Shown: positions 8,973 through 18,473, numbered from the stretch's first letter. The stretch: DNA of 64,000 bases from Methylomarinum vadi (GCF_000733935.1 NZ_JPON01000001.1:2526501-2590500); one strand, 5' to 3'. A program made the numbers and translations. The notes: generated by a model from the sequence alone, not told the origin.

Positions 8973-9887
8973 CTAAGCCACCTCTATCCGGTTCCGTCCA
9001 TTTTTTTTAGCGTCGTAAAGCGCGTCGTCCGCCAATTTTATCAATAACTGCAACTCCTCTATGTTCCTTCCCTGGCGAGAACACACACCCATGGATACCG
9101 TCGTCGGTATTAAAAAATCGTTATAGCGGAAATGGTGATACTCGACCGTGTTACGCAGGCGTTCCGCCCATGAGCAAGCAAGTTCCGGGACGGTTCCGCG
9201 TAACAGAATGATAAATTCCTCACCGCCATAACGCGCGGCAATGTCCTCTTGCCGTACGTTTTCCCTTAAAATGTTGGCGATCTCTTTCAGAACATGGTCG
9301 CCGGCAGGGTGCCCGTAAGTGTCGTTTTTATGTTTAAAATGATCGACGTCGGACATGATAATGGTGATAGGAGCGTTCGTTCTTTTGCATAACGACAGTT
9401 CTTGTTCGGCCCTGAGCAAGAAGGACCGCCGGTTCGCCAACTGCGTTAAACAGTCGGTATGGGCGGCCGCATAGAGCGTCTCTTCATGGATTGCTTCTTC
9501 GTCTCTTTTGAAATCGACCTTCATCTGGGTATTGCCGACCCAAATACGCGACATCGCATCCAGGCGACATTTTTCGACACGGTCGTCATTGATGAAGGTT
9601 CCATTGGTCGAGTTGTAGTCTTCTAGGAAAATTCCGTCCGCCTGGATAATCAAAGCGCCGTGAATACGGGATACTTTGGGATCGGACAATACGATATCCG
9701 CTTCGGGACTTCGTCCGAATATCGTACACTGTCTGGTAAGCTTGAATCGTTTGCCTTGGTCGCCACCATTGAGAATCTCCAAATACGGTTCCGGCATTCC
9801 CCCTTTGCGGCAACTAAAGGAAGAAAAGGTTTCCAGGGTGGTGGATGGAATCGTAGGAGGATCTTGATCCTGGTCATTCATAAGCAA
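8973..9887 (-). CDS. FHA-domain diguanylate cyclase
   Basis: This 304-residue cytoplasmic protein joins a phosphothreonine-binding FHA domain (about 34-110, with FGRSPEADIVLSD and VSRIHG) to a GGDEF domain (about 140-300). The active-site signature is RYGGEEFIILL, and the product-inhibition I-site RxxD (RQED) is present five residues upstream, so an active, feedback-inhibited cyclic-di-GMP synthase is expected. The substrate-binding segments SDVDHFKHKNDTYGH are intact. The gene is 24 bases downstream of a Ser/Thr kinase gene in the same direction. The obvious inference is that the kinase, or a kinase target, provides the phosphothreonine read by the FHA domain. The start could also be the Met at residue 3. 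Confidence 0.92.
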   Translation of the reverse strand: MLMNDQDQDPPTIPSTTLETFSSFSCRKGGMPEPYLEILNGGDQGKRFKLTRQCTIFGRSPEADIVLSDPKVSRIHGALIIQADGIFLEDYNSTNGTFINDDRVEKCRLDAMSRIWVGNTQMKVDFKRDEEAIHEETLYAAAHTDCLTQLANRRSFLLRAEQELSLCKRTNAPITIIMSDVDHFKHKNDTYGHPAGDHVLKEIANILRENVRQEDIAARYGGEEFIILLRGTVPELACSWAERLRNTVEYHHFRYNDFLIPTTVSMGVCSRQGRNIEELQLLIKLADDALYDAKKNGRNRIEVA

Positions 9888-9911
9888 GGTTTTAAGTATA
9901 TGATTCTTTGC

Positions 9912-11591
9912 TTAACGATAATCTTTGTGCGGAAATCTGAAACTCGGGTGCACGGGCTCTGGATAACCGCGCATGGCTTGCCTGTCCGGCCGATTTGGCG
10001 GAGGAGGCGCGCCTTGCGGCGCACAAACAAGCCGACGAGATTCCAACGACCTACACGACCCTCGCTCGATACCGAAAGGCGTACTAAATTGACAGCCGGC
10101 ATTTAACGATTGGTGTCGACAGGCGTCGTAAGCCGGTTCAGACGGCTTAGGCAAAACGGCGGGCCTGAACGCATCGGCACTCCTTACTATTGGCTGACGA
10201 TTAATTACTTGCGCTTGCCGATTGTTGACAATGTTTGGCTCCGCTGCAGGCTGCGAAATTGTGTCGATGACTTCTCGTTGAGCTTCGTTAGGCAATTCAC
10301 CCACAGAAGCAAACGCTTCCTTCATCGTACTTTCCTCCGTCTGAAGAGCAGAAGATACATTAGTTTGCGCCATCATAGCGCCACCCTCCTGGTAAGGCAA
10401 TTTTCGACCGCTCCAATAAAGATACAATGTCACCGAGAGCAGGGCCAAAAAAGCAAAGCGGCCGATCGCACCGCCCTTTTTTTCCGTTTCGTAGCGAATA
10501 ATCACCGAGGGAGTCGACTTTTCCTTCGCTGTTTTTTTCTCATTGTTCGATGGGAACGCCAAAACCTTTTCGAAATCCTTGTTTTTCACACTTTCGTTAA
10601 TCTCGGTCGCACAAAGACGATGAAATGAATTGCCGAGCAAAAGACGTTTAAAGCCGCCTATACTCCGGGGACGCGCCATATAATCGACCGACATGGCCTT
10701 CACTATGGCCATGTTAAAAGATTCGCTGATCGCCGGATTGAGTTCGATCGGCGGAACAAGCATATCGCTATGTTGCCGTTCCAGCGCATCGGGAGGAACC
10801 TTTCCTGTCACCAGATAGTAGAGCGTTGCGCCGCAAGCATAAATATCACTCCATGGCCCTTGTTTACCCTTTTGATGATATTGCTCGAAAGGCGCAAATC
10901 CGGCCGTCAACATGACAGTCAACGTACTCGATTTTTCCACCATGGCGTAGCGTGCCGCGCCGAAGTCGAGCAGTATCGGGACGCCTTCATCGGTTAAATA
11001 AATATTCTGCGGTTTGATATCCCTGTGTAAAAAATTTTTCCCATGAACGCATTCCAGACCGTTCAATATCGGTAGCATGAGTTCCAGAGCGTGATCTTCG
11101 CTCAGCTTACCACCTTTATTTTTGACATACTGATCAATCGGAATACCTTGGTGATAGTCCATGACCAAATAGGCCGTATTGTTCGCGGTAAAATAATCTC
11201 TGATCCGAACAATGTTAGGATGGAAGAACTGAGCCAATGTCTTCGCTTCCTGCAAAAAAATGCGTAAACCTTGCTGAAAAAATTCACTATCCTGCTCCGA
11301 ATTGGATAGTACGGTATTATCTCCGCTTGAACGGCTAGCCGCATGAAGTGGTAGATATTCCTTGATTGCCGCCGTAGTTTCCAGAAGGGAATCCCAAACC
11401 AAGTACGTCACTCCGAACCCACCGGGCCTACCCAACACGCGTCCGACCCAAAAACGATCTTTCAAAACCGTTTTCGCCGGTAATGCGATCGATGCATATG
11501 ACGGAAAGACTTGATCGCTACAAGTTTTACAAGACACTGAGCCCTCAAAGGACGTCATACAATTCGGACAGAGAGATTCGAGAGTTAACAT
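9912..11591 (-). CDS. Membrane-anchored Ser/Thr protein kinase with N-terminal zinc finger
   Basis: This 559-residue eukaryotic-type kinase begins with a Cys8/11/21/24 zinc knuckle. The kinase domain follows (about 48-315) with GRPGGFGVTY as glycine loop, the AAIKEYL lysine, LHRDIKPQN catalytic loop, LLDFGAARY metal loop and a GPWSDIYACGATLY segment, so it should be active. A cluster of basic residues precedes one transmembrane helix (about 385-402). The extracytoplasmic tail is about 150 residues, low in complexity, proline-rich near the end, and contains four closely spaced cysteines (around 487-523) that could form disulphides. It shares an operon with the FHA-GGDEF protein. Phosphorylation targets are unknown. 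Confidence 0.9.
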   Translation of the reverse strand: MLTLESLCPNCMTSFEGSVSCKTCSDQVFPSYASIALPAKTVLKDRFWVGRVLGRPGGFGVTYLVWDSLLETTAAIKEYLPLHAASRSSGDNTVLSNSEQDSEFFQQGLRIFLQEAKTLAQFFHPNIVRIRDYFTANNTAYLVMDYHQGIPIDQYVKNKGGKLSEDHALELMLPILNGLECVHGKNFLHRDIKPQNIYLTDEGVPILLDFGAARYAMVEKSSTLTVMLTAGFAPFEQYHQKGKQGPWSDIYACGATLYYLVTGKVPPDALERQHSDMLVPPIELNPAISESFNMAIVKAMSVDYMARPRSIGGFKRLLLGNSFHRLCATEINESVKNKDFEKVLAFPSNNEKKTAKEKSTPSVIIRYETEKKGGAIGRFAFLALLSVTLYLYWSGRKLPYQEGGAMMAQTNVSSALQTEESTMKEAFASVGELPNEAQREVIDTISQPAAEPNIVNNRQAQVINRQPIVRSADAFRPAVLPKPSEPAYDACRHQSLNAGCQFSTPFGIERGSCRSLESRRLVCAPQGAPPPPNRPDRQAMRGYPEPVHPSFRFPHKDYR

Positions 11592-12074
11592 GATTCAAAG
11601 GAATTTCGACGCACTCATTAATAGTTAAACTTTGTTTACGAAATAGATTATCGGTCCGCTAGTCACTTATTATTCCTTTACGTTTTAAACAACTTAAAAA
11701 TGCTAATCCGTTTCATGTATGTCAATTGAGTGTAGTCTATTCAAGAAATGTCGTTGATCGATTCAATAACGGGAGGGATTGCCGCTTACATCGGACGATC
11801 ATGAAGAAGTTTTCATCGCCCCGGACTATGAAAGTGCAAGGAGTGGGGGGGGGGGTAGGTGCGGTAAATCGCTCCGGCAGTCGATTGTGATTTTTAGCAA
11901 AGACCACGTGTTGGATCACTTAAAATATCGTAATCCGTGAAATGTGGCGGAAAAAGGAGACCGGTATAAGAGATACGGCGCAATGCCCTGTTGGTTATTG
12001 CGCCTTACGACCCTAGTTGTAGCTAGAGCAACGTAATCGGAGAAATTAAATAGGCAAAAGTTCGTAGCGAGTGC
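11592..12074. other. Intergenic region, AT-rich, with an 11-base G run
   Basis: I find no convincing gene in these 483 bases. A 60-codon frame on the minus strand (11737-11919) has no start-site support and its proline block merely translates the homopolymer. Eleven consecutive G residues lie at 11845-11855. The region upstream of 11591 should carry the kinase promoter. Confidence 0.5.
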
Positions 12075-12224
12075 TTATTCTGTTTTCTTATTCGCTTTGT
12101 ACCACCATGACCCAGCCAAAGCCATCACGCCGGCCATAGAAATGAACAAAATAGTTGGATGTTGATACAACGTATCGAAAAACGCTCCGATAAATTTCGG
12201 CATGCTGCGATAACAAGCATCCAT
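12075..12224 (-). CDS. Small single-span membrane protein, 49 residues
   Basis: The frame is open for 63 codons, but the likely start is the ATG at 12224 because AGGAG stands 6 bases before it. The product begins MDACYRSMPKFIGAFF, with one hydrophobic helix (about 24-42, ILFISMAGVMALAGSWWY) and a basic tail KANKKTE. A short N-terminal amphipathic part and a positively charged C-terminus suggest an inner-membrane protein with its C-terminus inside. No family is recognised. The next gene upstream, also on the minus strand, is the glycine-zipper protein 252 bases away. Confidence 0.5.
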   Translation of the reverse strand: MDACYRSMPKFIGAFFDTLYQHPTILFISMAGVMALAGSWWYKANKKTE

Positions 12225-12476
12225 AAGTCGCTCCTGTATATTCACAAAAATGCGTAGCTTATCCATGATAAATCGGAATGTCCAGTCGCTTGCTTTGTCC
12301 CGAAGATTAAAAAGCCTGCAGGAGCCGAGACTGATTTATGGCTGGCAAAAAAAAACAGAATTATCCAGGAAACCAAAACACATAGATCTTGAAATCAAGT
12401 CGCCCGATTAGGAATATGCTTTATCGCAAAACCTAACTGACTCTTGGTTGAGCCGGGCGGCAAAATGACATTTGCG

Positions 12477-12830
12477 TCAACATCTGTTTTGCATGGCCAA
12501 TCCAGGAGGGCACTTTTTATGATGTTTGTAGCGAGGACGATAGTCATCATGGCGGTCGTCACGATAGCTATAATCTCTTCTATCGTTATACCTCGTAGCT
12601 CCATTCAGGAAACGCGTATCGGTATTGGTCGAAATCGCGCTACCAATTGCTGCGCCAGCCGCGCTGCCAATGATGGCCCCCGCTTGGCCGCCGGTTTCCG
12701 AACCTATATAACCTCCTAGCGCACCGCCAAGACCACCGCCTACGGCAGCGTCGCCCGACCGGTTATCGGCCGACGTGGACGCCGTAAAAACTGTTATCAA
12801 AAGCAGAAAAGTCATTTTCAACAAATTCAT
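12477..12830 (-). CDS. Exported glycine-zipper protein
   Basis: A 117-residue secreted protein starting MNLLKMTFLLLITVFTAST, a clear Sec signal peptide. A glycine-zipper stretch follows (about 30-65) with repeated GGxLGGxxG and GAAxG motifs of the type that inserts in or packs against membranes. The tail is Tyr/Arg/Asp/His-rich and ends in KKCPPGLAMQNRC. I chose the ATG at 12830 because AAAGGAG lies upstream; the frame is open far beyond it but has no signal-peptide start there. Glycine-zipper proteins of this size are common in the periplasm or outer membrane, often in stress regulons. The precise role is unknown. Confidence 0.78.
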   Translation of the reverse strand: MNLLKMTFLLLITVFTASTSADNRSGDAAVGGGLGGALGGYIGSETGGQAGAIIGSAAGAAIGSAISTNTDTRFLNGATRYNDRRDYSYRDDRHDDYRPRYKHHKKCPPGLAMQNRC

Positions 12831-13038
12831 AGGGAGAATCTCCTTTGTCTTTACAATCGTCCTAAAATTAACAGCAAAGATAAAACAAAAGTGTGTCATT
12901 CTTATCAAATATCCCATCAATGGATTTGGGATGTTCGACGCTGCATGAAATTGTTTGGCTTGCTTTGGCGTGATGTTATGCTGCAAAAAAATCGATTGAT
13001 CATTAATAGGGCGTTTCCCACTAAAGAGGAGAGCTATT

Positions 13039-13968
13039 ATGCCAATTTGGGGAGTAGATAGTTCCAGCCCGGCGCACCTTCCAGCAAACGGTACAAGAGG
13101 TGCATCCCTGTACGAGTACGTCTGCAGATTTCTCAGCAGGAATCGGCAGAGATTCAACGCAAAAGAAGCACCGCAATTCTGGGGACGATATCTCACCCAG
13201 TCACGTCCAACCTACATGCTTTCGCAGGACGAAAAGAACTTTCTCCATAGTCACGGATGCCGGATCGTTCTTATTTACAATGACACCTGCTGGGACCAGC
13301 ATCATGATATAGACTGCAAGAGGAAAGTCGGCGAGCGAACGATCCGATACGCGCTAACGGGCTACGACAACGGTACTCAGTCCGCCGAAAACGCATGCCA
13401 ATTGGCGGCATCTTTGGATGCGCCTAACGGAACGAGAATTTACGCTGACCTCGAAGGTTGGTTTGTCGATGCAGACTGGATCGATGCCTGGTGCACCGAA
13501 GTTCCCGACAAATCGCGTCGCCTGGGACGCCAATATACGCCGGGAATCTATGGCAGAATTTTGGTTGGTGCGGATTTAGCCACTGCCAGACGGCATTTTA
13601 GACGAGATCCCTGGAATGTTTCCATTGAGCAGACTATAAGCGAGCAAGAGCGCAGAGACCGCCTCCTCTCTAGGGGCTTCCTCACGTTAGGCGAAGGGCA
13701 TCGTTCGGATACTTCTAGGCAGCCTTCATTGGAGTCGACAGCCGCGCCTGCTCCGCCGACTCGCCCGCCGATTCATATTTGGTCGAATATGCCGCGTTAT
13801 CGCTCTGGTTGTAACGAAATTCCCGATAGTTTTGAAGGCTATTCCTTTCAAGGAAGTTTCTCGAACACCGTTCTCTGGCAGTACGGAATGGCTTGTTCAA
13901 ACTTGAGCCGGCTTGTCGACATGGATTTGGCCACCCAGGAGGGCTTCGATGAAATGTGGAGAGTATAG
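13039..13968 (+). CDS. DUF1906 (Rv2525c-like) glycoside-hydrolase-like protein
   Basis: This 309-residue protein matches the DUF1906 / Rv2525c glycoside-hydrolase-like fold (a TIM barrel related to GH25 lysozymes). It begins with WGVDSSSP, the strand-1 signature. It has GYDNG, then YADLEGWF, whose acidic residues sit where GH25-type catalysis occurs, followed by GIYGR and a C-terminal LWQYGMACS strand. No signal peptide is visible, so it may act in the cytoplasm or be exported another way. A typical target would be peptidoglycan, but substrate is inference. AAAGAGGAG precedes the ATG. A decayed copy of its 3' end lies 2.5 kb downstream. Base use differs somewhat from the backbone genes, suggesting accessory DNA. 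Confidence 0.8.
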   Translation: MPIWGVDSSSPAHLPANGTRGASLYEYVCRFLSRNRQRFNAKEAPQFWGRYLTQSRPTYMLSQDEKNFLHSHGCRIVLIYNDTCWDQHHDIDCKRKVGERTIRYALTGYDNGTQSAENACQLAASLDAPNGTRIYADLEGWFVDADWIDAWCTEVPDKSRRLGRQYTPGIYGRILVGADLATARRHFRRDPWNVSIEQTISEQERRDRLLSRGFLTLGEGHRSDTSRQPSLESTAAPAPPTRPPIHIWSNMPRYRSGCNEIPDSFEGYSFQGSFSNTVLWQYGMACSNLSRLVDMDLATQEGFDEMWRV

Positions 13969-14110
13969 TCAAAATTGTATCTATCAGATATGGACAAGGC
14001 GGCCCCAATTATTCTACGTTTAAAAGTGCCGATGGAAGGACCAAAGGAGAATAGGTTCGAAACTGTCCCCTTTGATTTGCTTTTGGTTTGAATTATGTTT
14101 TCTTAGGTCT

Positions 14111-14623
14111 TCACATGTCCATTAGCATCATCGGCATACCGTAAGTCAAGACGAAGTAGCTGAAAGCGAAGATCAGGCTGACACTAATCGATTGATTGAA
14201 AAAGCGGCGGAAGATATAGGCCACGATGGTCACATACCAAACGACTAAGAATATCCCCAGGCCTGTGGAGATTTCCTCGTAATAAGGATGGTGATTCATC
14301 ACCATCCAAAAATACAGCGCTTCGACGCAAACCGCCAACGTCATAATGAAGTTTTCGCAGACGAAAATGGATGTGTATAAACGACTGAAGTAAGGCCATT
14401 TTTTTTCATACAATAATAGCGCGGCTATCGAACTAAAAGCCATGGTGATACGTCCCATTACTTCCAAGGGTCCTTCGACCGGATCGGCGATCAGGCCTTC
14501 CACGATGAAGCCGGATATTAAATAAAAAGCCACATTTTTCCACATGAAGGAAACAGGCGGCGTCAATTCTGCGGGATTCTTTCTAAACCAGCAAGTGGAA
14601 AGGTAGGCGAGTAATAGTTTCAT
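14111..14623 (-). CDS. Integral membrane protein of unknown function
   Basis: A 170-residue hydrophobic protein with about five predicted spans (roughly 28-48, 58-76, 83-103, 120-137 and 145-165). It begins MKLLLAYLSTCWFRKNPAEL and has no recognised enzymatic motif. Charged residues cluster between spans, for example YEKKWPYFSR and FRRFFNQ. It stands alone between two accessory genes, with about 140 bases downstream and 445 upstream. I do not recognise a family; a Yip1-like or small transport-associated membrane protein is possible but unsupported. Confidence 0.68.
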   Translation of the reverse strand: MKLLLAYLSTCWFRKNPAELTPPVSFMWKNVAFYLISGFIVEGLIADPVEGPLEVMGRITMAFSSIAALLLYEKKWPYFSRLYTSIFVCENFIMTLAVCVEALYFWMVMNHHPYYEEISTGLGIFLVVWYVTIVAYIFRRFFNQSISVSLIFAFSYFVLTYGMPMMLMDM

Positions 14624-15068
14624 GATCAGGCTTTCACGTATAAAAAGCGCGGGGCTAGGCGTAGTTAAAACCGATTATTATAGAATGGGCCGGCCGATTT
14701 AGGCTCTGAATTTGTGCCGTTTCGCGTTTTTTTTCAGCGCGAAAACAATTCAGTTCAACTTAGTTGGCCGTAACGGATTGACAGGCTTGCAGAGGACGAT
14801 CGAATTTGTATAGAGGGAAACGAGTAAATCTGGCTACTATGGCGTTTGCGCCCTGCGGGTATGCACCTGACAAACGGCGCCGGAAATTACCGGATTATAA
14901 AGCGGCTACGCCTCGCTCGACCGCCATGACTCGCAGACCGAAAAGATCATCTATTATAGCGGGAATGCGGCCTATTTGATCCGCAAACCTTGCAAAAAAG
15001 ATTATGGTGGCGTGTCGCAAGGTCAAACACAAATCGGACGTTTTACACGAAGCCGCACTGAATTTACC
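14624..15068. other. Intergenic region without a recognisable gene
   Basis: I see no supported coding region in these 445 bases. It contains short hairpins and the promoter side of the membrane protein gene to the left. The right part overlaps a plus-strand open frame that is only the antisense shadow of the DUF2235 gene. Confidence 0.45.
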
Positions 15069-16226
15069 CTAAACCACCTGATAATTTTCGGGCAAATTGA
15101 CGGGGTGGTAACCAGTTTTTTGCATCCTTTCGATCACGGACGCATGAATCAAGGCATTTTCCGGAATCAATCTAGGCTCCGATTTCGGCATATAGCATCC
15201 GAAATAAACTGGCCGAGCCGGCCATTCTTTATATTTGGCCAATTTCGGAATCCATTCCAAAGGCTTCCATCCCGCCGTCATCGAATCGTGCATTTTCGCC
15301 GCCGCATCCGCACTCACATAAGCGTATTCGCCACCACTTATTTTGCGGCCATTGACGATGTGGTTATACATAGTTTTGTTTATTTCCAAGCCGTTATCGA
15401 TATTGGTCGCTTCGTCTATTATCCAACGCAAAGGAAACTTGGACAATCCGCTTTCCGTTTCTTTATAGCCGCCACCGATATCGGAATGCACGCCCGCGAA
15501 CCAGACTTGTTTGATATCCTGCTGAGGGTTGTCAACTTTCTTAAACGGTTCTTTGACGAAGGTTTGCGGTTCCTGCCATGGACTTAAACGAAACATGCGC
15601 CGACGCTCGTCTATCGCGATCGCCTGTCTAAATACCTCGACGCTGGGATTCTTCCGCGTGTAAGGCAAGGTTTGCAAAGTCGGAATGAAAAAACGGTCCG
15701 GCCGCGGCACCAATACCGATGCAACGGTATCCCAAACACCCATAAACCTAATCGTCACATGGCGGGCCGACGTGATTTTTTGAAAGCGCCAACTGATTGA
15801 AAGGTCGTTCTGCTCGCTGGATTGCTTATAAGCCGTCAGGGCATAGCCGCACAGGTTCCTTTGATTTGGCTGCAGTAGGCCTATAAGCGTCAACATCCCG
15901 GCCAACGCCCTAACCGTATAAGCGCCGCGGCTAAAGCCGAATAAGAAAATCCGGTCGTTTGCCTGGTAATGATCGATCAGATAGTTATAGGCCTCCAGAA
16001 TGTTGTCATCCAAACCATAGCCGGAAGCGAGCCCTAACACCCCTTTGAATTTATTGCGGAACTGCTCCCACGCATCGCTCCGACTCAGTGTACCGACACC
16101 CGGATCGTAAAAGACGCACTGGTCAGCATCCTTCTTGGCAATCCGAAACAACTTCAGCACATTGGAAATATTGTCTTTGATTTCATTACCGGTGCCATCG
16201 CAACAGATGACGATATTTTTGGGCAT
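15069..16226 (-). CDS. DUF2235 (Tle1-like) alpha/beta hydrolase
   Basis: This 385-residue protein belongs to the DUF2235 family, the fold of the type VI phospholipase effector Tle1. The N-terminus IVICCDGTGNEIKDNISNV is the family signature, and the nucleophile elbow GFSRGAYTVRALAGML (around 114-129) carries the catalytic serine. VWFAGVHSDIGGGY near residue 240 supplies the conserved DVGG-type segment. Free-standing members are common and poorly characterised, acting as lipases or esterases. I see no VgrG, Hcp or immunity gene nearby, so a secretion role is not supported. It is flanked by accessory genes and by the relic DUF1906 copy. Confidence 0.87.
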   Translation of the reverse strand: MPKNIVICCDGTGNEIKDNISNVLKLFRIAKKDADQCVFYDPGVGTLSRSDAWEQFRNKFKGVLGLASGYGLDDNILEAYNYLIDHYQANDRIFLFGFSRGAYTVRALAGMLTLIGLLQPNQRNLCGYALTAYKQSSEQNDLSISWRFQKITSARHVTIRFMGVWDTVASVLVPRPDRFFIPTLQTLPYTRKNPSVEVFRQAIAIDERRRMFRLSPWQEPQTFVKEPFKKVDNPQQDIKQVWFAGVHSDIGGGYKETESGLSKFPLRWIIDEATNIDNGLEINKTMYNHIVNGRKISGGEYAYVSADAAAKMHDSMTAGWKPLEWIPKLAKYKEWPARPVYFGCYMPKSEPRLIPENALIHASVIERMQKTGYHPVNLPENYQVV

Positions 16227-16447
16227 AAACCGTATGCTCCCGAAGTTAACAAATTAAATACCGTGTTGAATCATACTTCATACTGGGTTCTCATACCATT
16301 AAAGGAACGTCGTAAATTGTAAAACATATAGAGGAAAATCAGGTTGAGGAGCTCGCAAGAGGATCGTGCTTTGCAATCACACACATAAAAAGCCTGTGGG
16401 AGAGTAATAAAGCAGTTCCAAACTTTTCAATTGCTTGTGGTGTTGGT

Positions 16448-16505
16448 CATCAAAGGCGCGGTGGCGGATATACTGGGTTCGATGAAATGTGGAGAATATT
16501 ATCCT
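16448..16505 (+). pseudogene. Decayed C-terminal remnant of a DUF1906 gene
   Basis: In one frame this reads to GGYTGFDEMWRILS and a TGA stop, matching the GFDEMWRV ending of the DUF1906 gene at 13968. The 16-base core TTCGATGAAATGTGGA is identical. Similarity appears to continue past the stop: TTTAAAAGTGCCGATGGAAG near 14020 corresponds to TTTCAAAAGTAGCGATGGAT near 16555. So about 150 bases of gene end plus 3' flank look duplicated, and this copy has lost the rest of the gene. Confidence 0.6.
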
Positions 16506-16607
16506 GATTGCTTATTTATTTGGCTGGCAATGGTAAGGCACCCGTTATTTTTCGTTTCAAAAGTAGCGATGGATGGAACGAAGGGTAATTCGATCGAATG
16601 TACCAAG

Positions 16608-16634
16608 ACATTTCAATCGGTACCGACCCTTTTG
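16608..16634 (+). repeat. 27-base direct repeat, copy 1 (left of pgi)
   Basis: A 27-base sequence, reading TTCAATCGGTACCGACCC in its middle, recurs on the same strand at 18470-18496 with two differences. The two copies bracket pgi. The second copy forms the breakpoint of the truncated RayT gene, so this repeat is probably a common seam for insertion or deletion. Confidence 0.6.
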
Positions 16635-16770
16635 CTTTTGTTACCCCCGACCCGACCAAGCCTCTTCATTTATTAATTTCCCGAACTCAATCTTTTGACC
16701 CTTTTACCATTTGTTTTTCGGCCTTTTTTTCTTTAGACTTCCTACTTACAAGAAAATACGGAGTTTTCCA

Positions 16771-18405
16771 TTGTCTTCCCTGACCGATTCAGCAACCTGG
16801 CAAGAACTCCATGAACATCATCGGGAAATTGCCGTATTACACATGCGGGACATGTTTGCGCAAGACCCGCAGCGTTTCGATAAGTTCTCCTTAAAATTCC
16901 AAGATATCCTGTTCGATTTTTCCAAGAACAGAATCACCGAAAAAACCCTGCCCTTGTTGCTCAAGTTGGCCAGAGAAAGAGACCTGGCGGACAAAATCGC
17001 CGCCATGTTCAGCGGGGACAAAATCAACCGCACCGAGAATCGCTCCGTTTTACATACCGCGTTGCGCAACCCCGGCCAACAGCCCTTTATGTTGGATGGC
17101 CGGGATATTCATGCCGATATCCATCGCGTGCTGAACAAAATGCGCGTTTTTTCCGATGCTGTGCATTCGGGAGAGTGGCGAGGCCACACCGGTAAAGTCA
17201 TCACCGACGTCGTCAACATCGGTATCGGCGGCTCGGACCTGGGGCCCAAAATGGCGGTCAGGGCCTTGCAGCCTTACGCCAAGGGCACTATCCAATCGCA
17301 CTTCGTATCCAATGTCGCTCAGGCCGAGCTGATCAATACCCTGAACAAATTGAACCCGGAAACGACACTGTTCTTGATCGCCTCGAAAACCTTCACGACG
17401 CTGGAAACCATGACCAATGCGTTTTCGGCCCGTGCATGGTTAGTGGACGCCCTGAAAGCGCCGCAAGCGGTCGATAAACACTTTGTCGCCATCTCCACCA
17501 ATTGCGAGAAGGCGGTCGAATTCGGCATTAATCCGGACAATATTTTCGAGTTTTGGGACTGGGTCGGGGGCCGTTATTCGCTGTGGTCGGCAATCGGTTT
17601 ATCCATTCCGCTTAATATCGGCATGGATAATTTCGAGCAACTGTTGATCGGCGCCCACGAAGCGGACGAATACTTCAAAAACACGCCTTTCGAGCAAAAC
17701 ATCCCCGTGATCATGGCCCTGCTGGGCATCTGGTATAACAACTTTTTCAATGCGGAAACCCATGCCATTCTGCCTTACGGCTATTATCTAAGGTATTTTC
17801 CGGCCTTCATGCAACAAATGGACATGGAAAGCAACGGCAAAAGCATCGATATCGACGGCAATCCGGTCGATTATCAAACCGGGCCGATCGTCTGGGGACA
17901 AGCAGGCACCAACGGGCAGCATGCCTTCTATCAGTTAATCCATCAAGGCACCAAACTGGTACCGTGCGACTTTCTGATCCCCGGTACCAGCTGCCATTTC
18001 CTGCCGGATCACCGCAATATCCTGGTCTCCAACTTTTTGGGCCAAACCCAAGCCCTGATGCAGGGCAAAACCGCCGATCAAGTGCGCGAAGAACTGGAAC
18101 TGGCCGGCAACGAATACGACGAGGCGCTGGTAAATGCCAAGGTCTTCCCCGGCAACATCCCGACCAACTCGTTCTTATTCAAGGTCTTGTCGCCGAAAAC
18201 GCTGGGCTCGTTAATCGCCTTGTATGAACACAAAGTCTTCGTGCAAGGCGCTATCTGGAACATCAATTCATTCGATCAGATGGGCGTCGAACTGGGCAAA
18301 AAACTCTCCGGCGCCATTTTTCCGGAATTGCAGAACGACCAGCCTGTGCATAGCTACGACAGCTCGACTAACGGCCTGATCAATTATTTGAAGGAAATTC
18401 GTTGA
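16771..18405 (+). CDS. pgi: Glucose-6-phosphate isomerase
   Basis: This enzyme interconverts glucose-6-phosphate and fructose-6-phosphate in the cytoplasm. The 544-residue protein is full length for the family (about 547). It carries the signatures [16 protein letters not shown] (the phosphate-binding region) and [18 protein letters not shown] near the C-terminus, plus [16 protein letters not shown] in the middle with the conserved SAIG turn. The start is most likely the TTG at 16771, because ACGGAG lies 7 bases upstream and the product then begins with the normal [12 protein letters not shown]. The open frame extends 20 codons further upstream without homology. Fructose-6-phosphate made here feeds glmS, encoded 2.3 kb away on the other strand. 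Confidence 0.96.
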   Translation: MSSLTDSATWQELHEHHREIAVLHMRDMFAQDPQRFDKFSLKFQDILFDFSKNRITEKTLPLLLKLARERDLADKIAAMFSGDKINRTENRSVLHTALRNPGQQPFMLDGRDIHADIHRVLNKMRVFSDAVHSGEWRGHTGKVITDVVNIGIGGSDLGPKMAVRALQPYAKGTIQSHFVSNVAQAELINTLNKLNPETTLFLIASKTFTTLETMTNAFSARAWLVDALKAPQAVDKHFVAISTNCEKAVEFGINPDNIFEFWDWVGGRYSLWSAIGLSIPLNIGMDNFEQLLIGAHEADEYFKNTPFEQNIPVIMALLGIWYNNFFNAETHAILPYGYYLRYFPAFMQQMDMESNGKSIDIDGNPVDYQTGPIVWGQAGTNGQHAFYQLIHQGTKLVPCDFLIPGTSCHFLPDHRNILVSNFLGQTQALMQGKTADQVREELELAGNEYDEALVNAKVFPGNIPTNSFLFKVLSPKTLGSLIALYEHKVFVQGAIWNINSFDQMGVELGKKLSGAIFPELQNDQPVHSYDSSTNGLINYLKEIR

Positions 18406-18406
18406 T

Positions 18407-18473
18407 GTGTCGGCTTATAGCCACAGGGCACAAGCGGCTTCGCCTAGCCAGACCTGTGTGGCTACCATGACAC
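18407..18473 (+). repeat. Long imperfect hairpin just after pgi
   Basis: GTGTC (18407-18411) pairs with GACAC (18469-18473), and TAGCCACAGG (18418-18427) pairs with CCTGTGTGGCTA (18453-18464) with a two-base bulge. The structure starts 2 bases after the pgi stop, so it may cap the pgi transcript. It is not followed by a T run. Its right edge merges into the 27-base direct repeat, suggesting a small mobile or REP-like origin. Confidence 0.5.

Larger units (their letters stand above)
16227..16770. other. Intergenic region holding gene debris
   Basis: No intact gene is visible in these 544 bases between the DUF2235 gene and pgi. The stretch contains a decayed copy of the 3' end of the DUF1906 gene (annotated separately), a copy of a 27-base repeat, and, at its right edge, the pgi ribosome-binding site. 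The pgi promoter must lie here. Confidence 0.6.

Noticed and set aside
11737-11919. Possible 60-residue minus-strand gene
   Set aside because: It translates the G11 run as prolines and has no ribosome-binding site or recognisable protein pattern.
15069-16226. Type VI secretion effector role for the DUF2235 protein
   Set aside because: The Tle1-like fold fits, but no VgrG, PAAR, Hcp or immunity gene is adjacent.
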